Both the position numbers and the translations under genes were made by a program. Below are positions 18,729 through 28,458 of a stretch of 64,000 nucleotides of DNA, piece after piece. The DNA lies in assembly GCA_017537245.1 (NCBI GenBank), contig JAFYLD010000051.1, positions 1 to 64,000 on the forward strand, read 5' to 3'. Position 1 is the stretch's first letter; the number at the start of each line of letters is the position of its first letter. The notes under the pieces were generated by a model. It did not search any database and was not told where the DNA came from. It saw nothing but the letters and a program-made list of their open reading frames with translations. The stretch is from Clostridia bacterium. GTDB taxonomy: Bacteria > Bacillota > Clostridia > Oscillospirales > Acutalibacteraceae.

Positions 18729-20098
18729 TATCTAAAACCATCCACCGATGTAAATCTTGTATGATCGCCATCCCAATGAAGCGGTACCGAACCGATGCCA
18801 CCATGACGGTTTTTAGCAACGATACACTCTGATTTTGTGGTATCGCTCATATCTTGGTCTGCGCCTTTTTCGCTATCGTAATAAGCCTCACGATAAAGGA
18901 ACAATACAATATCTGCGTCCTGCTCGATAGAACCCGAATCACGAAGGTCGGCAAGAGCCGGTTTGTGTGATTTGCCCTTTTGTTCGGTAGCACGAGAAAG
19001 CTGAGCGCAAGCGATTACAGGAATCTTTAACTCTTTTGCCATTATTTTAAGACTACGAGTAATTTCAGAAATCTCTTGAACACGGTTGTCGGTGTGTCTT
19101 GGAGAATGCATAAGACCCAAATAGTCGATAATTACCAAATCTACGCGTTTCATACGGCGAAGTTTTGCCATCATTTCAGGTACGGTAATATTTGAAGTTT
19201 CGTCAAAATAAATCTCTGCTTTAGAAAGATTTTCGCCCGCTTGGGTAAGTCTTGTCCACTCTTCGTTTGCAAGTTCACCTGTACGCAACTTTTCACTACC
19301 AATTGCCGCTTCACTAGAGAGCATACGCTGCGCTAATTGGTCACGCGACATTTCTAGCGAGAAGAAACATACGGTTTTGCCAGCGTTTACTGCAACATTG
19401 CGCGCAATGTTAAGCGCAAACGAGGTTTTACCCATACCAGGACGAGCACCAAGAATAATAAGGTCTGACTTATTAAGACCGGTAATTTTCTTGTCTAGTT
19501 CGCCAATACCGGTAGGAATACCAATATAGTCGCCACGCGTTTCGGGGTCGTTAATCTTGGTAAGTCGGTCATAAGTTTCGGCCGAGATAACGTCCTTAAT
19601 GTGTGTAAGACCGCCGATTTCTCTACCATCACGAATTTCGTAGATACGTTGTTCTGCTGCGTCAAGCATCTTACCCGAATCCATCACGTTTTCGTCAATA
19701 TCTTTGAGTATTCCCTTTGCGGCAGTCATAAGAGCGCGTTGATAATACTGCTCTCTAATAATACCTACGTAAGTAAGTACGTTTGCCGATGAAGGAACCG
19801 ACTGAACGAGCTTTGTAAGATATTCCTTACCGTTTGCCTCGTCATAAACTCCGTCTTTTTTAAGACGCTCAAGTAGTGAAATAAAGTCGATAGACTGGCT
19901 AAGCTCGTACATTGACGAAATAGCGGCATAAATCTCTTTGTGTTGTGGTATGTAGAAATATTCTGCCTTAACCTGAACGGCAACGTCGTTAATACAAACG
20001 GGGTCTATAATCATAGAACCAAGTACCGCTTGTTCGGCGCCTACCGAGTAAGGCAATCTGCTACCATCAAAATCATAAATAATGTTGTTATCACTCAT
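18728..20098 (-). CDS. dnaB: Replicative DNA helicase
   Basis: A 456-residue hexameric helicase of the replisome. The N-terminal DnaB domain (PYSVGAEQAVLGSMIIDP) is followed by the RecA-like motor with Walker A GARPGMGKT (217-225), LVIIDYLGLM as Walker B, and the DLRDSGSIEQDADI loop. Full length, no intein. It is seven bases downstream of rplI, the usual Firmicute order. Confidence 0.97.
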   Translation of the reverse strand: MSDNNIIYDFDGSRLPYSVGAEQAVLGSMIIDPVCINDVAVQVKAEYFYIPQHKEIYAAISSMYELSQSIDFISLLERLKKDGVYDEANGKEYLTKLVQSVPSSANVLTYVGIIREQYYQRALMTAAKGILKDIDENVMDSGKMLDAAEQRIYEIRDGREIGGLTHIKDVISAETYDRLTKINDPETRGDYIGIPTGIGELDKKITGLNKSDLIILGARPGMGKTSFALNIARNVAVNAGKTVCFFSLEMSRDQLAQRMLSSEAAIGSEKLRTGELANEEWTRLTQAGENLSKAEIYFDETSNITVPEMMAKLRRMKRVDLVIIDYLGLMHSPRHTDNRVQEISEITRSLKIMAKELKIPVIACAQLSRATEQKGKSHKPALADLRDSGSIEQDADIVLFLYREAYYDSEKGADQDMSDTTKSECIVAKNRHGGIGSVPLHWDGDHTRFTSVDGFR

Positions 20099-20105
20099 AA
20101 CAAAA

Positions 20106-20546
20106 TTACTCCGTTACTTTTACAGTTATTTTTGCTGTGATGCCTACGTAAAGCTTGATTTCGGCTGTGTATTCGCCAAAGTTTTTAATATCGGCAACAC
20201 TCATCTTTTTGCGGTCGATAGTAATACCAAGTTCTTTCTTAATCTGCTCGGCAATTTCCTTTGAGGTAACGCTACCAAAAAGGCGACCGTTTGAACCGGC
20301 TTTTGCTTTGAGGGTAACACTCTTACCCTCAAGCTTTTGAGCGGTTGCCTTTGCTGCATCGATTTCTTCTTGTTTGTGGTGAGCAGCTGCTGCCTCGCGA
20401 CTCTTAAGTTCGCTCATTGCAGCAGAGTCAGCCTCTATTGCAAGGTTCTTTGGGAACAAAAAGTTACGAGCGTATCCGTCAGATACGTTACAAAGCTCGC
20501 CCTTTTTACCCTGACCTTTTACGTCTGCTAATAATATAACCTTCAT
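20106..20546 (-). CDS. rplI: 50S ribosomal protein L9
   Basis: A 146-residue ribosomal protein. The opening [17 protein letters not shown] and [13 protein letters not shown] are the L9 signature that contacts 23S rRNA; a long helix (about 40-75) leads to the C-terminal domain. It lies 19 bases after the RNase J gene in the same operon. Confidence 0.97.
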   Translation of the reverse strand: MKVILLADVKGQGKKGELCNVSDGYARNFLFPKNLAIEADSAAMSELKSREAAAAHHKQEEIDAAKATAQKLEGKSVTLKAKAGSNGRLFGSVTSKEIAEQIKKELGITIDRKKMSVADIKNFGEYTAEIKLYVGITAKITVKVTE

Positions 20547-20565
20547 ATTTAAAACTTCCTTTCAG

Positions 20566-22476
20566 TTAAACTTCCATAATAATTGGCAAAATCATAGGAC
20601 TACGATGAGTCTTGTTATACAAGAATTTTGCCACGCTATCTTTTATACGGGTTTTGATTGTGTTCCAATCCTTTATACCTAAAACGTAGCAATTTTCAAG
20701 TGTGTTGCACACAACGTTATCAAGCGCTTGCATAAGCTCGTCAGACTCTTTGACGTAGACAAATCCACGTGACACAATGTCGGGACCCGACACAACCTCG
20801 CGAGTAAGTCCGTCAATAGCAACGGTTACAACAATTATACCGTCCTCTGACAAATGCTTGCGGTCGCGTAGCACTATGCTACCAACGTCGCCAACACCAA
20901 GTCCGTCAACAAGCACTCTACCCGCTTGTACTGTTTCGATATTCTTGATGCCCGCGTTAGATAGCTCTAGCACGTTTCCGTTTGCTCCTAACACCACGCT
21001 GTTATAGTCAATACCCATAGCATAGGCTAGTTGTGCGTGCTTATAAAGGTGCTTTTGCTCGCCGTGAATTGGTATGAAATATCTTGGCTTTACAATGCTC
21101 ATCATAAGTTTTAACTCTTCTTGACAAGCGTGACCAGATACGTGCACGTCATACATTTTTTCGTACACTACGTTAGCGCCGCGTTTCATAAGTTCGTTTA
21201 CAACTCGGCTAACAAGTTTTTCGTTACCTGGTATTGGTGTTGCCGAAATGATAATCATATCACCCGGCGCAATCTCTACCTGACGATGCTCGTTTGTAGC
21301 CATACGGGTTAGCGCCGACATTGGCTCGCCTTGGCTACCCGTGGTAATGATTACCAAATCGCTTGGAGCATAGTTCTTAATTGTTTCGATTTCAACAAGT
21401 ATTCCGCTTGGTACGTTTAAATAACCGAGCTCGGTTGCAATATTTACAACGTTTATCATGCTCTTGCCCGATACCGCTACTTTGCGCTTGCAACGAGCAG
21501 CCTCGTCGATTATTTGCTGAATACGGTGAATATTTGACGAAAAGGTAGCAACGACAATACGATGACCTTCTGCCTTTTTAAACAAATTAGAAAGCGATTC
21601 GCCAACCAAACGCTCCGACGAGGTAAATCCTGGTCGCTCTGCGTTTGTCGAATCAGAAAGCAACGCCAAAACGCCGTCTTTGCCAAGTTCGGCAAAGCGA
21701 GCAAGGTCGATTACCTTATCATCGATAGGTGTTGTATCAATCTTAAAGTCACCCATGTGCACCACAGTACCCGCGCCACAGGTAATAGCAAACGCTACCG
21801 AGTCGGGAATAGAATGGTTTACGTGAATAAACTCTACGCTAAATTTGCCCAAATTTATTGCCTTGCCGTCAGCCACTTCATTTAACTTGGCATCACCCAA
21901 AAGCTTGTGCTCTTTGAGTTTGCCGGCAATTAGACCTATTGTAAGTCTTGTAGCATAAATTGGCAAATTAAACTGTTTTAAAAGATAAGGAATAGCGCCT
22001 ATATGGTCCTCGTGACCATGTGTTACGACAAGTCCTTTTATCTTGTCCTTGTTTTCAATCAAATATGAAAAATCAGGAATAACTATATCAACGCCCGGTG
22101 TGTCAGCATCCGGAAAAGTCATGCCGCAATCCACAAGCAACATATCGCCATCATACTCATAAAGGGTAATGTTTTTACCAACCTCACCCAAACCGCCTAG
22201 TGGTATGATTTTTACAGGCAATGTAGATACTTTAGAAGCCGTATTATGCTTTTTAGAAGTGTTTTTATACTGCTTTTTAGCATTTTGTTTCTTTTGTGTA
22301 CTTTTTGCCTGTGATTTGGTGTTTTTGCCTTTAGTAGATTTTGATTTAGACTGCTTTGTAGTGGTAGATTTACCACCGCTTACTAGATTTTGAACAGCCT
22401 TTTTGGCATTGGAAGTATTCTGTTTTTTACCGTTTGATTTACTTGTCTTTTGAGTTTTTTTCTTGTTTTCACTCAT
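20566..22476 (-). CDS. rnj: Ribonuclease J
   Basis: A 636-residue metallo-beta-lactamase RNase with 5' exo- and endonuclease activity in RNA turnover. The core starts about residue 85 (LPVKIIPLGGLGEVGKN) with the zinc motif HGHEDH (153-158), later SGHACQEELKLM. Residues 1-84 are an unusual basic, low-complexity tail rich in Lys, Gln, Ser and Thr, absent from the roughly 555-residue Bacillus enzymes. GGAGGA lies 12 bases before ATG. It heads the rnj-rplI-dnaB-tilS-hpt-ftsH operon. Confidence 0.93.
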   Translation of the reverse strand: MSENKKKTQKTSKSNGKKQNTSNAKKAVQNLVSGGKSTTTKQSKSKSTKGKNTKSQAKSTQKKQNAKKQYKNTSKKHNTASKVSTLPVKIIPLGGLGEVGKNITLYEYDGDMLLVDCGMTFPDADTPGVDIVIPDFSYLIENKDKIKGLVVTHGHEDHIGAIPYLLKQFNLPIYATRLTIGLIAGKLKEHKLLGDAKLNEVADGKAINLGKFSVEFIHVNHSIPDSVAFAITCGAGTVVHMGDFKIDTTPIDDKVIDLARFAELGKDGVLALLSDSTNAERPGFTSSERLVGESLSNLFKKAEGHRIVVATFSSNIHRIQQIIDEAARCKRKVAVSGKSMINVVNIATELGYLNVPSGILVEIETIKNYAPSDLVIITTGSQGEPMSALTRMATNEHRQVEIAPGDMIIISATPIPGNEKLVSRVVNELMKRGANVVYEKMYDVHVSGHACQEELKLMMSIVKPRYFIPIHGEQKHLYKHAQLAYAMGIDYNSVVLGANGNVLELSNAGIKNIETVQAGRVLVDGLGVGDVGSIVLRDRKHLSEDGIIVVTVAIDGLTREVVSGPDIVSRGFVYVKESDELMQALDNVVCNTLENCYVLGIKDWNTIKTRIKDSVAKFLYNKTHRSPMILPIIMEV

Positions 22477-22595
22477 TAGATTAAATCTTCCTCCAATTAA
22501 ATTAAAATTATGTAATATATCATCTGCACCCTACCGATACAGAGTAAAAATCAATTTTTAAAATAGTGATAATACCCCAAGATAATATCTAGTAT

Positions 22596-22625
22596 ATTTT
22601 ACTATTTATACACACGTGTTGTCAA
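22596..22625 (-). promoter_or_regulatory. Promoter of the rnj operon
   Basis: Minus strand: TTGACA (22620-22625), an 18-base spacer containing the palindrome ACACGTGT, and TAAAAT (22596-22601). It implies a leader of about 110 bases. The rest of the 285-base gap to 22762 is AT-rich with nothing else recognisable. Confidence 0.5.
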
Positions 22626-22761
22626 GGTTTATTATTGTTATAATTTATTATATATTATAATATTAGCGTTTCTTACACATTATAATCAAAAAAATTGTAT
22701 TTTTTGCTAATTGAAAATAATATTTGTCATAATTTATAATTATCACAAGGAGGTTGATATT

Positions 22762-23739
22762 ATGAAAAAAACAATTAAACTATTCACTGTTTTGTTATCG
22801 GTCGTTGTCATGTTGACATTTTGTTCTTGCGAAACAAAGCCAGCACCAATTTCTTCATCCAATGATCCTGTTGTTAAAGAATATAATATAAACCCACTAA
22901 ACTACTATTTGGTATACTGCACCGATAATATGGCAACTACCGAAATTGCTATAAATGATCAAAGAATATATTGTAAATGGCTTGATGACAATGATCAAGA
23001 ACATGTTTCAGTTATTGAAAATATAATTAAAAAACAGGACTGGACACATTTGTCGCAACAAGATGAAATTGATATCGCATTAACTTATTTTAAAAATTAC
23101 AACTACCAACCGTTTAAAGAAAATGTTGGTGAATGTCTTTTATATACAGATAAAAACAATGATTTTTTCATTACTGATATTGATGCTGATATAACCTATG
23201 ATTTACAAATAAATTTGACAGATTGGCGACGCTTTGCTACTAATAACACCGATACCTTCGCGTTTCTTTCAGCCGAGCCAATAGTGATTGACAATAAACA
23301 ATTATATGAAGTAAGAGTGTATAAAATACAGAGGTATCTAAGTGACTCCATATATAAAAATACAACTTTGCTTCGTAATATGACCGCAAGTGATGACCTA
23401 AACAATATTGATAATATAAAAATATTATCTGGCACCTGTGCTACAGACGCTCCTGTAATTACTGACAAAAAGGATTTGCAATTTTTACAAAAATATACTT
23501 ACAGTCATTACCGTTGTACAAAAAAAGAATATGCAGAGCAATTGCTCAAGGACAAAAGCAATTTTAGTTTAGAGGTAGTTACAAAAACAGGAGAAAAAAT
23601 TTATCTTTATGTTATGCAAGACGGCAGCATAGCAACGCGCCAGATGTGTGGTGACAGCGAAGTGCCTGAAATATCGTATGATTTTTACACGGCAGATAAA
23701 GATAATACCCTCACCAAAGAAAAAATTGAAAATTTCTAA
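22762..23739 (+). CDS. Putative lipoprotein of unknown function
   Basis: A 325-residue exported protein. ATG 22762 follows AAGGAGG at the right distance. A signal peptide (KKTIKLFTVLLSVVVMLTF) leads to a lipobox ending in SC, so the mature protein should be lipid-anchored outside the membrane. The rest is an acidic, tyrosine-rich globular domain without a motif I recognise. It is 40 bases before a small membrane protein and is probably co-transcribed with it. Confidence 0.7.
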   Translation: MKKTIKLFTVLLSVVVMLTFCSCETKPAPISSSNDPVVKEYNINPLNYYLVYCTDNMATTEIAINDQRIYCKWLDDNDQEHVSVIENIIKKQDWTHLSQQDEIDIALTYFKNYNYQPFKENVGECLLYTDKNNDFFITDIDADITYDLQINLTDWRRFATNNTDTFAFLSAEPIVIDNKQLYEVRVYKIQRYLSDSIYKNTTLLRNMTASDDLNNIDNIKILSGTCATDAPVITDKKDLQFLQKYTYSHYRCTKKEYAEQLLKDKSNFSLEVVTKTGEKIYLYVMQDGSIATRQMCGDSEVPEISYDFYTADKDNTLTKEKIENF

Positions 23740-23779
23740 AAAGAAAAACTAAATCAAATTACCAACAAGGAGAATTAAA

Positions 23780-24253
23780 ATGAAAGGAATAATTAGATGG
23801 CCTTCTATTATAGTGTTTTTTGTTTTTTACATAACCGCTATAATTGTTAGTAACTTCCCCTATCCCGAATACGCTTCTACCCCTGTTTTTGTAAATATAG
23901 GAATAAATATTTTAACCATACTTTCCTTCCTTTTTATGACCTTTATGTTCTCCGGTAGCAAAAAGTTTTTTATCACAGTTACCGCTTATTTTGCAGTAAT
24001 AATTTTATCTTTAATTGTCCTTATGTCACTAGGCGGCGTGCAGACAGGCACACTACTAACTTTTATTTTACTTGTTTCATATTTAACGTTTTGGTTGCCA
24101 ACAATACATTTAGATATAAGTGATGCCACCGATAAAGTATTCATCGACAATATCATTTCTTTATTTATCATACTTGCATTTACGGTAATTGCATTTTATG
24201 TTGTTTATTTTGTAGGAAAACGAATAAAGTCAAAAAACCAAAATGACGAATAA
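23780..24253 (+). CDS. Small polytopic membrane protein, unknown
   Basis: A 157-residue protein with about five hydrophobic segments (near 5-25, 33-54, 58-80, 86-106 and 118-142) and a basic C-terminus (GKRIKSKNQNDE). AAGGAG precedes ATG 23780. No family is recognised. It follows the lipoprotein gene and is closed by a strong terminator; the two may form a membrane pair. Confidence 0.7.
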   Translation: MKGIIRWPSIIVFFVFYITAIIVSNFPYPEYASTPVFVNIGINILTILSFLFMTFMFSGSKKFFITVTAYFAVIILSLIVLMSLGGVQTGTLLTFILLVSYLTFWLPTIHLDISDATDKVFIDNIISLFIILAFTVIAFYVVYFVGKRIKSKNQNDE

Positions 24254-24263
24254 CAAAAAACTT

Positions 24264-24295
24264 AACCCCGATTGTTCGTGTGAACAATCGGGGTT
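24264..24295. terminator. Bidirectional terminator
   Basis: Perfect 14-bp stem AACCCCGATTGTTC / GAACAATCGGGGTT with a GTGT loop, between convergent genes; T-rich on one side and A-rich on the other. Confidence 0.88.
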
Positions 24296-24301
24296 TTAAT
24301 T

Positions 24302-25480
24302 TTACCAGTTTACTTGCCAGCGTTTTGAATAATTACCGCTTGCATTTTTGTTTTCAACCGGGTCATGTGTATGAGATTTTTCGGCTCTCGCATTTAACTC
24401 TTTATCAAACTCTGCCACGTCAAACGGAAGTTTAACAGGCACGCCGCCCTTCCATGATGAAAGATAAGCTGCGTTTGAAAGTGTTAATTCATAAATACCA
24501 TCGGTACCGGGAGAGATTAACTCCTCACCGTTAAGAATAGAATTTACGTAGTTTTGAATAATGTTTTTGTGTGCTTCGCCGTCTTTACTTTGGGTAACGA
24601 ATTCTTCGTATTCACACTTAATGCTTGGGAAAAGTTTTTCGGCATTAAAGCAAATTTGACGTTCGTCCTCTGGTAATTTCCACCATTTTAGAGTACCGTT
24701 TTCTACAACGATTTTACCCTTGCTACCCGAAATTTCTAGTCGGTTAGTACCCGGGTATTCACCGGTTGAGGTAACGAACATACCGGTAGCGCCGTTTTCA
24801 TAGCGAGTAAGGATTGTTACGTCGTCCTCTACCTCAATATTGTGGTATTTACCAATTTCGCAGTTTGCCTGAACTTCTACAGGCATACCGCAAATCCACT
24901 GCCACAAGTCAAGGTTGTGTGGCGCTTGGTTAAGAAGCACACCGCCGCCTTCACCTGCCCAAGTGGCACGCCAACCGGCAGAATCGTAGTAACGTTGTGT
25001 ACGATACCAGTTGGTTATTATCCAGATAGTTCTTTTAAGCTCGCCCAAAGCGCCGCTTTTTACGATTTCTCTAGCCTTGGCAAAGATATCGTTTGTACGC
25101 TGGTTAAACATTATTACAAACTTTTTGTCAGTTGTTTTTACTAGTTCGTTAATTGCCATTGATTTGCTAATGGTAATATCAACGGGTTTTTCAACCAATA
25201 CGTTAAGATTAGCGCGTAACGCGTCCATAGCAATATCGCAATGCAATTTGTGTGGTGTAGATACGATTACCGCGTCAATAAGACCGCTTGCAAACATTTC
25301 GGTATAATTGTCAAAAATCTTTACGCCTTCGTAATTTTCGTTACAAAAAGCACGACGATCGGCCGAAATATCGCAAACTGCGGCAAGACAAGCGCCCTCT
25401 ACTCTACCGCCAAAAAGCGTATTAGCATGAGCGGTGCCTATGTTACCGACACCTACAATACCTATACGAACTTTATTCAT
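24302..25480 (-). CDS. Gfo/Idh/MocA-family oxidoreductase (paralogue 1)
   Basis: A 392-residue NAD(P)-dependent dehydrogenase. Rossmann motif GIVGVGNIGTAHANTL, signature VEKPVD, and the catalytic-side GGGVLLNQAPHNLDLWQW. It is the last gene of the uxuA operon, 18 bases after a clear paralogue with which it shares most of the central region, so the pair arose by tandem duplication. Family members oxidise hexoses, cyclitols or their acids; the setting suggests a uronic-acid or inositol-like substrate. Confidence 0.87.
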   Translation of the reverse strand: MNKVRIGIVGVGNIGTAHANTLFGGRVEGACLAAVCDISADRRAFCNENYEGVKIFDNYTEMFASGLIDAVIVSTPHKLHCDIAMDALRANLNVLVEKPVDITISKSMAINELVKTTDKKFVIMFNQRTNDIFAKAREIVKSGALGELKRTIWIITNWYRTQRYYDSAGWRATWAGEGGGVLLNQAPHNLDLWQWICGMPVEVQANCEIGKYHNIEVEDDVTILTRYENGATGMFVTSTGEYPGTNRLEISGSKGKIVVENGTLKWWKLPEDERQICFNAEKLFPSIKCEYEEFVTQSKDGEAHKNIIQNYVNSILNGEELISPGTDGIYELTLSNAAYLSSWKGGVPVKLPFDVAEFDKELNARAEKSHTHDPVENKNASGNYSKRWQVNW

Positions 25481-25498
25481 AGTAACACCTACTTTAAA

Positions 25499-26677
25499 TT
25501 ATACCTTTGCGCTACCGTAAGTACCGTTTGTGTCAGCAAAGGTTGCTGTTACGTTTTCTTTCTTCTTAGAAGTTGCAACACGCTTCATAAGCTCCTCATA
25601 GTAGAGATCTTCGTCAAAAGGAATCTCAACTTCTTTACCTAAGAAGTCAGAAAGGTGCATAGCGTTTGAAAGGATAACGCCCTTAAGACCTTCTGCGCCT
25701 TCAGCGATAAGTGGAGTACCGTGGAGAATCTTACCTGCCCAAGCGTTTACAACACCAATGTGTTGTGGGTTTTTGCTTTCAATCTCAACTTCAAGATTGT
25801 GTGTCTTAACCATACCAAATACTTCGGTATTTGTCTTTGTAAATTCAGACTCTTTCATTTCGAATTCAGTAACAGTGAGCTTGTCGTCTTCTACAACGAG
25901 CTTTGCGCCGTCCATTTGAACTTCGAAACGGTTTGAACCCTTACCGTCACCTGTTGTTGTGATGAACACACCAGTTGCGCCGTTTTCGTACTCAACGAAT
26001 GTTGTTACGTCATCGTCAACTTCGATATCGTGCCAAGCGCCATACTTAATCTTTGACTGTACCTTTACAGGCATACCGCAAATCCACTGCCAAAGGTCAA
26101 GCTGGTGAGGACATTGGTTAAGAAGAACGCCGCCGCCTTCGCCTGCCCAAGTAGCACGCCAGTCGCTTGAGTTGTAGTATGCTTGTGAACGATACCAGTT
26201 AGTGATAAGCCAGTTTGTACGACGGATTTCACCGTATTTGCCTGAGTGAACAAGCTCATGCATCTTGCGATAAACTGGGTTTGTACGCTGGTTAAACATC
26301 ATACCGAATACAACTTCAGGATGCTTTTCTGATTCAGCGATCATTTCACGAACCTGACGGGTGTAAACGCCTGCCGGCTTTTCGCACATTACGTGAATAC
26401 CACGCTTCATGCATTCCATTGAATATTTAGCATGGTCATAGTGAGGAACTGCAACAAGGCAAGAATCAATAAGACCACTGTCGAGCATTTCAATAGCATC
26501 GGTAAAGTATGTGATGTTTGCATCTGGATATTTGTTTTTACCAAATTCGCAACGATCTGGGTTCTTGTCGCAGATAGCAACCAATTCAACCTCTGGGCAG
26601 TTGCCACCCATAATGTTAGAGGTGTGGCCTGTACCCATGTTACCAAAGCCGATTATACCAAGTTTAATTTTAGACAT
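25499..26677 (-). CDS. Gfo/Idh/MocA-family oxidoreductase (paralogue 2)
   Basis: A 392-residue dehydrogenase with GIIGFGNMGTGHTSNI, CEKPAG and GGGVLLNQCPHQLDLWQW. The chosen start is ATG 26677, with AAAGGTAGGA upstream; a TTG at 26698 falls on that ribosome site. It lies 21 bases after a TIM-barrel isomerase gene. Two paralogous dehydrogenases beside two isomerases suggest successive or alternative oxidations of related sugars, as in inositol catabolism, but the substrate is not known. Confidence 0.87.
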   Translation of the reverse strand: MSKIKLGIIGFGNMGTGHTSNIMGGNCPEVELVAICDKNPDRCEFGKNKYPDANITYFTDAIEMLDSGLIDSCLVAVPHYDHAKYSMECMKRGIHVMCEKPAGVYTRQVREMIAESEKHPEVVFGMMFNQRTNPVYRKMHELVHSGKYGEIRRTNWLITNWYRSQAYYNSSDWRATWAGEGGGVLLNQCPHQLDLWQWICGMPVKVQSKIKYGAWHDIEVDDDVTTFVEYENGATGVFITTTGDGKGSNRFEVQMDGAKLVVEDDKLTVTEFEMKESEFTKTNTEVFGMVKTHNLEVEIESKNPQHIGVVNAWAGKILHGTPLIAEGAEGLKGVILSNAMHLSDFLGKEVEIPFDEDLYYEELMKRVATSKKKENVTATFADTNGTYGSAKV

Positions 26678-26698
26678 AATAATTTTCCTACCTTTCAA

Positions 26699-27466
26699 TT
26701 AAAAACCACAAGATTTAAGGTAATTGTAACTGCGTGTAATGCAGTCAAATTCATTTTCACCATGGCAGTTATCCTGCTCTACGAGCATATAGTCAACGCC
26801 AGACTTTTCTGCTGCTGCAAATACGCGGTCAAAGTTGATGTTACCTTCGCCAACTACTGCGATATTGTCGCCAAACTGTGTAAAGTTGTCGCTAAACGCA
26901 TAGTCCTTGAGGTGAATAACAGGTGCGCGACCTGCAAATTTTTCAATCCAAGCTGCTGGATCACCGCCGCCTGCTTGTACCCAGAAAGTATCAACGATAA
27001 AGCCAAGCTCGTCTGCTGTGAAATCTTCTGCCAAGTGCTCAAGAACGTTTTTACCATCAAACTTCAAAAATTCTTTTGCGTGGTTGTGGTACATAAACTT
27101 CTTGCCGTTTGCTTTAACAGCGCGGATTATATCAGCATATTCGTTATAAAAATCCTGGTATGTAGGACCATTGCTTGTAGAGAAGTTGTAGTAGCCAAGA
27201 CCAACGTAATCACAACCAATAATCTCGTGACCGCGGCAAACCTTTGCTACGTCTTCCTTAAGCTGTGCAGGTGGAGTGTGTGTCAAAACGCACTTAAGAC
27301 CGTTTTTCTTTAGGTTTTCTGCAAGCCATTCTGGTTCGTAGTCACAAACACCGCTTACTTGAATGTTTTTGTAACCAATGTCAGCTACTTTTTTGAGTGT
27401 TTCTGCAAAATCGTCAAGATTTTTGCAATGTTCGCGAAGTGTATAAAACTGAATACCTATTTCCAT
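26699..27466 (-). CDS. Sugar phosphate isomerase/epimerase (IolE/xylose isomerase-like TIM barrel)
   Basis: A 255-residue AP-endonuclease_2 type TIM barrel. Landmarks are IQFYTLREH at the start, FMYHNHAKEF with a metal histidine, GFIVDTFWVQAGG and VIHLKDYA. These enzymes isomerise or dehydrate sugars with a divalent metal. It sits between a second isomerase (13-base gap) and two dehydrogenases. Confidence 0.83.
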   Translation of the reverse strand: MEIGIQFYTLREHCKNLDDFAETLKKVADIGYKNIQVSGVCDYEPEWLAENLKKNGLKCVLTHTPPAQLKEDVAKVCRGHEIIGCDYVGLGYYNFSTSNGPTYQDFYNEYADIIRAVKANGKKFMYHNHAKEFLKFDGKNVLEHLAEDFTADELGFIVDTFWVQAGGGDPAAWIEKFAGRAPVIHLKDYAFSDNFTQFGDNIAVVGEGNINFDRVFAAAEKSGVDYMLVEQDNCHGENEFDCITRSYNYLKSCGF

Positions 27467-27479
27467 GATTTATATCTCC

Positions 27480-28328
27480 TTAAAAAAGTTTCTTAAATGC
27501 GTCGCAAGCATAATCAAATGCTTCTTCGTTGCTGTTAAACTTAATTTCGCCTACTGCGCTTTCCTCGCCTTCGCGTTCAAGACCCTGAAGGCCTACGAAC
27601 TCGGTAAGGTGTGGTTCCATTGTAAATACTGTGCCACCTTGTGCCAAGTATTCTGGAATAATAAGACTATAGTTACCATCGCCCTTGCCTGGAGGAACTA
27701 CAACACCGTCAGACATTCTAGCATCTTTAACGTGAACGTACTTAATGCGGTGCTTTAACATATTCCAAGCCTCAGCGGTATCTTGACCACACTGAACAAA
27801 GTTAGCGGTGTCAAATACGCCTTCGATTTCTGGGAAGGTGTTAAGAATTTCAAGACAACGAGGAGCAATATCACCGTAGATGCCCTTTTCGTTTTCGTGA
27901 CAGAAGGTAACGCCGCTGCCGCGCATAACGTCAAGCATCTTACCAAGGCGATCCATAACCTCGTTTTTGTAATCGTCAGGATTCTTGCCCTTTGGAATAA
28001 AGAATGAGAACGCACGAAGGTTTTTAGCCTCGAGAATGTGAGCGAACTCAAGCATCTTTTTAAGATTTTCAAGGTGAGCTGCAAAATCGCCTGTTTCGAT
28101 GTCGATTTTACCAATAGCAGAACCGATAGACCAGGTTTCAAGACCTGCAGCGTCCATCTTTACCTTTACTTCTTTAATTTTGTCAACCTCTACACCTGCA
28201 ATCCAAGTGCCGTCAACGTTACGAATTTCAAGACCTGCAAGACCGTTGCGGTGCATTGCCTTGATTTGTTCGTCAATCATTGGGCTTGCTTCGTCAGCAA
28301 AGCCGTAAATCTTTACATTATTGTTCAT
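27480..28328 (-). CDS. Sugar phosphate isomerase/epimerase (TIM barrel)
   Basis: A 282-residue protein of the same superfamily as its neighbour. Landmarks are GFADEASPMIDEQIKAM, VTFCHENEKGIYGD (metal ligands), GVFDTANFVQCG and YVHVKDA. AAAGGAAA lies before ATG 28328. A 103-base imperfect palindrome separates it from the oxidoreductase gene upstream. Confidence 0.83.
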   Translation of the reverse strand: MNNNVKIYGFADEASPMIDEQIKAMHRNGLAGLEIRNVDGTWIAGVEVDKIKEVKVKMDAAGLETWSIGSAIGKIDIETGDFAAHLENLKKMLEFAHILEAKNLRAFSFFIPKGKNPDDYKNEVMDRLGKMLDVMRGSGVTFCHENEKGIYGDIAPRCLEILNTFPEIEGVFDTANFVQCGQDTAEAWNMLKHRIKYVHVKDARMSDGVVVPPGKGDGNYSLIIPEYLAQGGTVFTMEPHLTEFVGLQGLEREGEESAVGEIKFNSNEEAFDYACDAFKKLF

Positions 28329-28355
28329 AATTAAATTTTCCTTTCACAAACTGCA

Positions 28356-28458
28356 GTTTGAAAGAAAATTGTTCACAGTGCCGTTTTGCCGCGAGTGGTG
28401 CTGTATCTCTCATACCGCCCCGAGCAAAAAGTGGTGCTGTGGGCAATTTTACTCAAAC
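28356..28458. repeat. 103-bp imperfect palindromic element in the uxu operon
   Basis: Arms of 22-23 bases (28356-28378 and 28437-28458) are near inverted copies: GTTTGA...AAAATTG..CACAG. Inner segments TTTTGC and GCAAAA can also pair, and GTGGTGCTGT occurs twice directly. The element abuts the stop codon of the upstream gene. A perfect 14-base palindrome CAAACTGCAGTTTG (28347-28360) overlaps its other end. Confidence 0.6.

Noticed and set aside
26432..27313. A 293-codon plus-strand open frame opposite the Gfo/Idh and isomerase genes.
   Set aside because: It is antisense to two genes with clear family motifs, lacks a ribosome site, and its product is Cys/Val-rich without domains.
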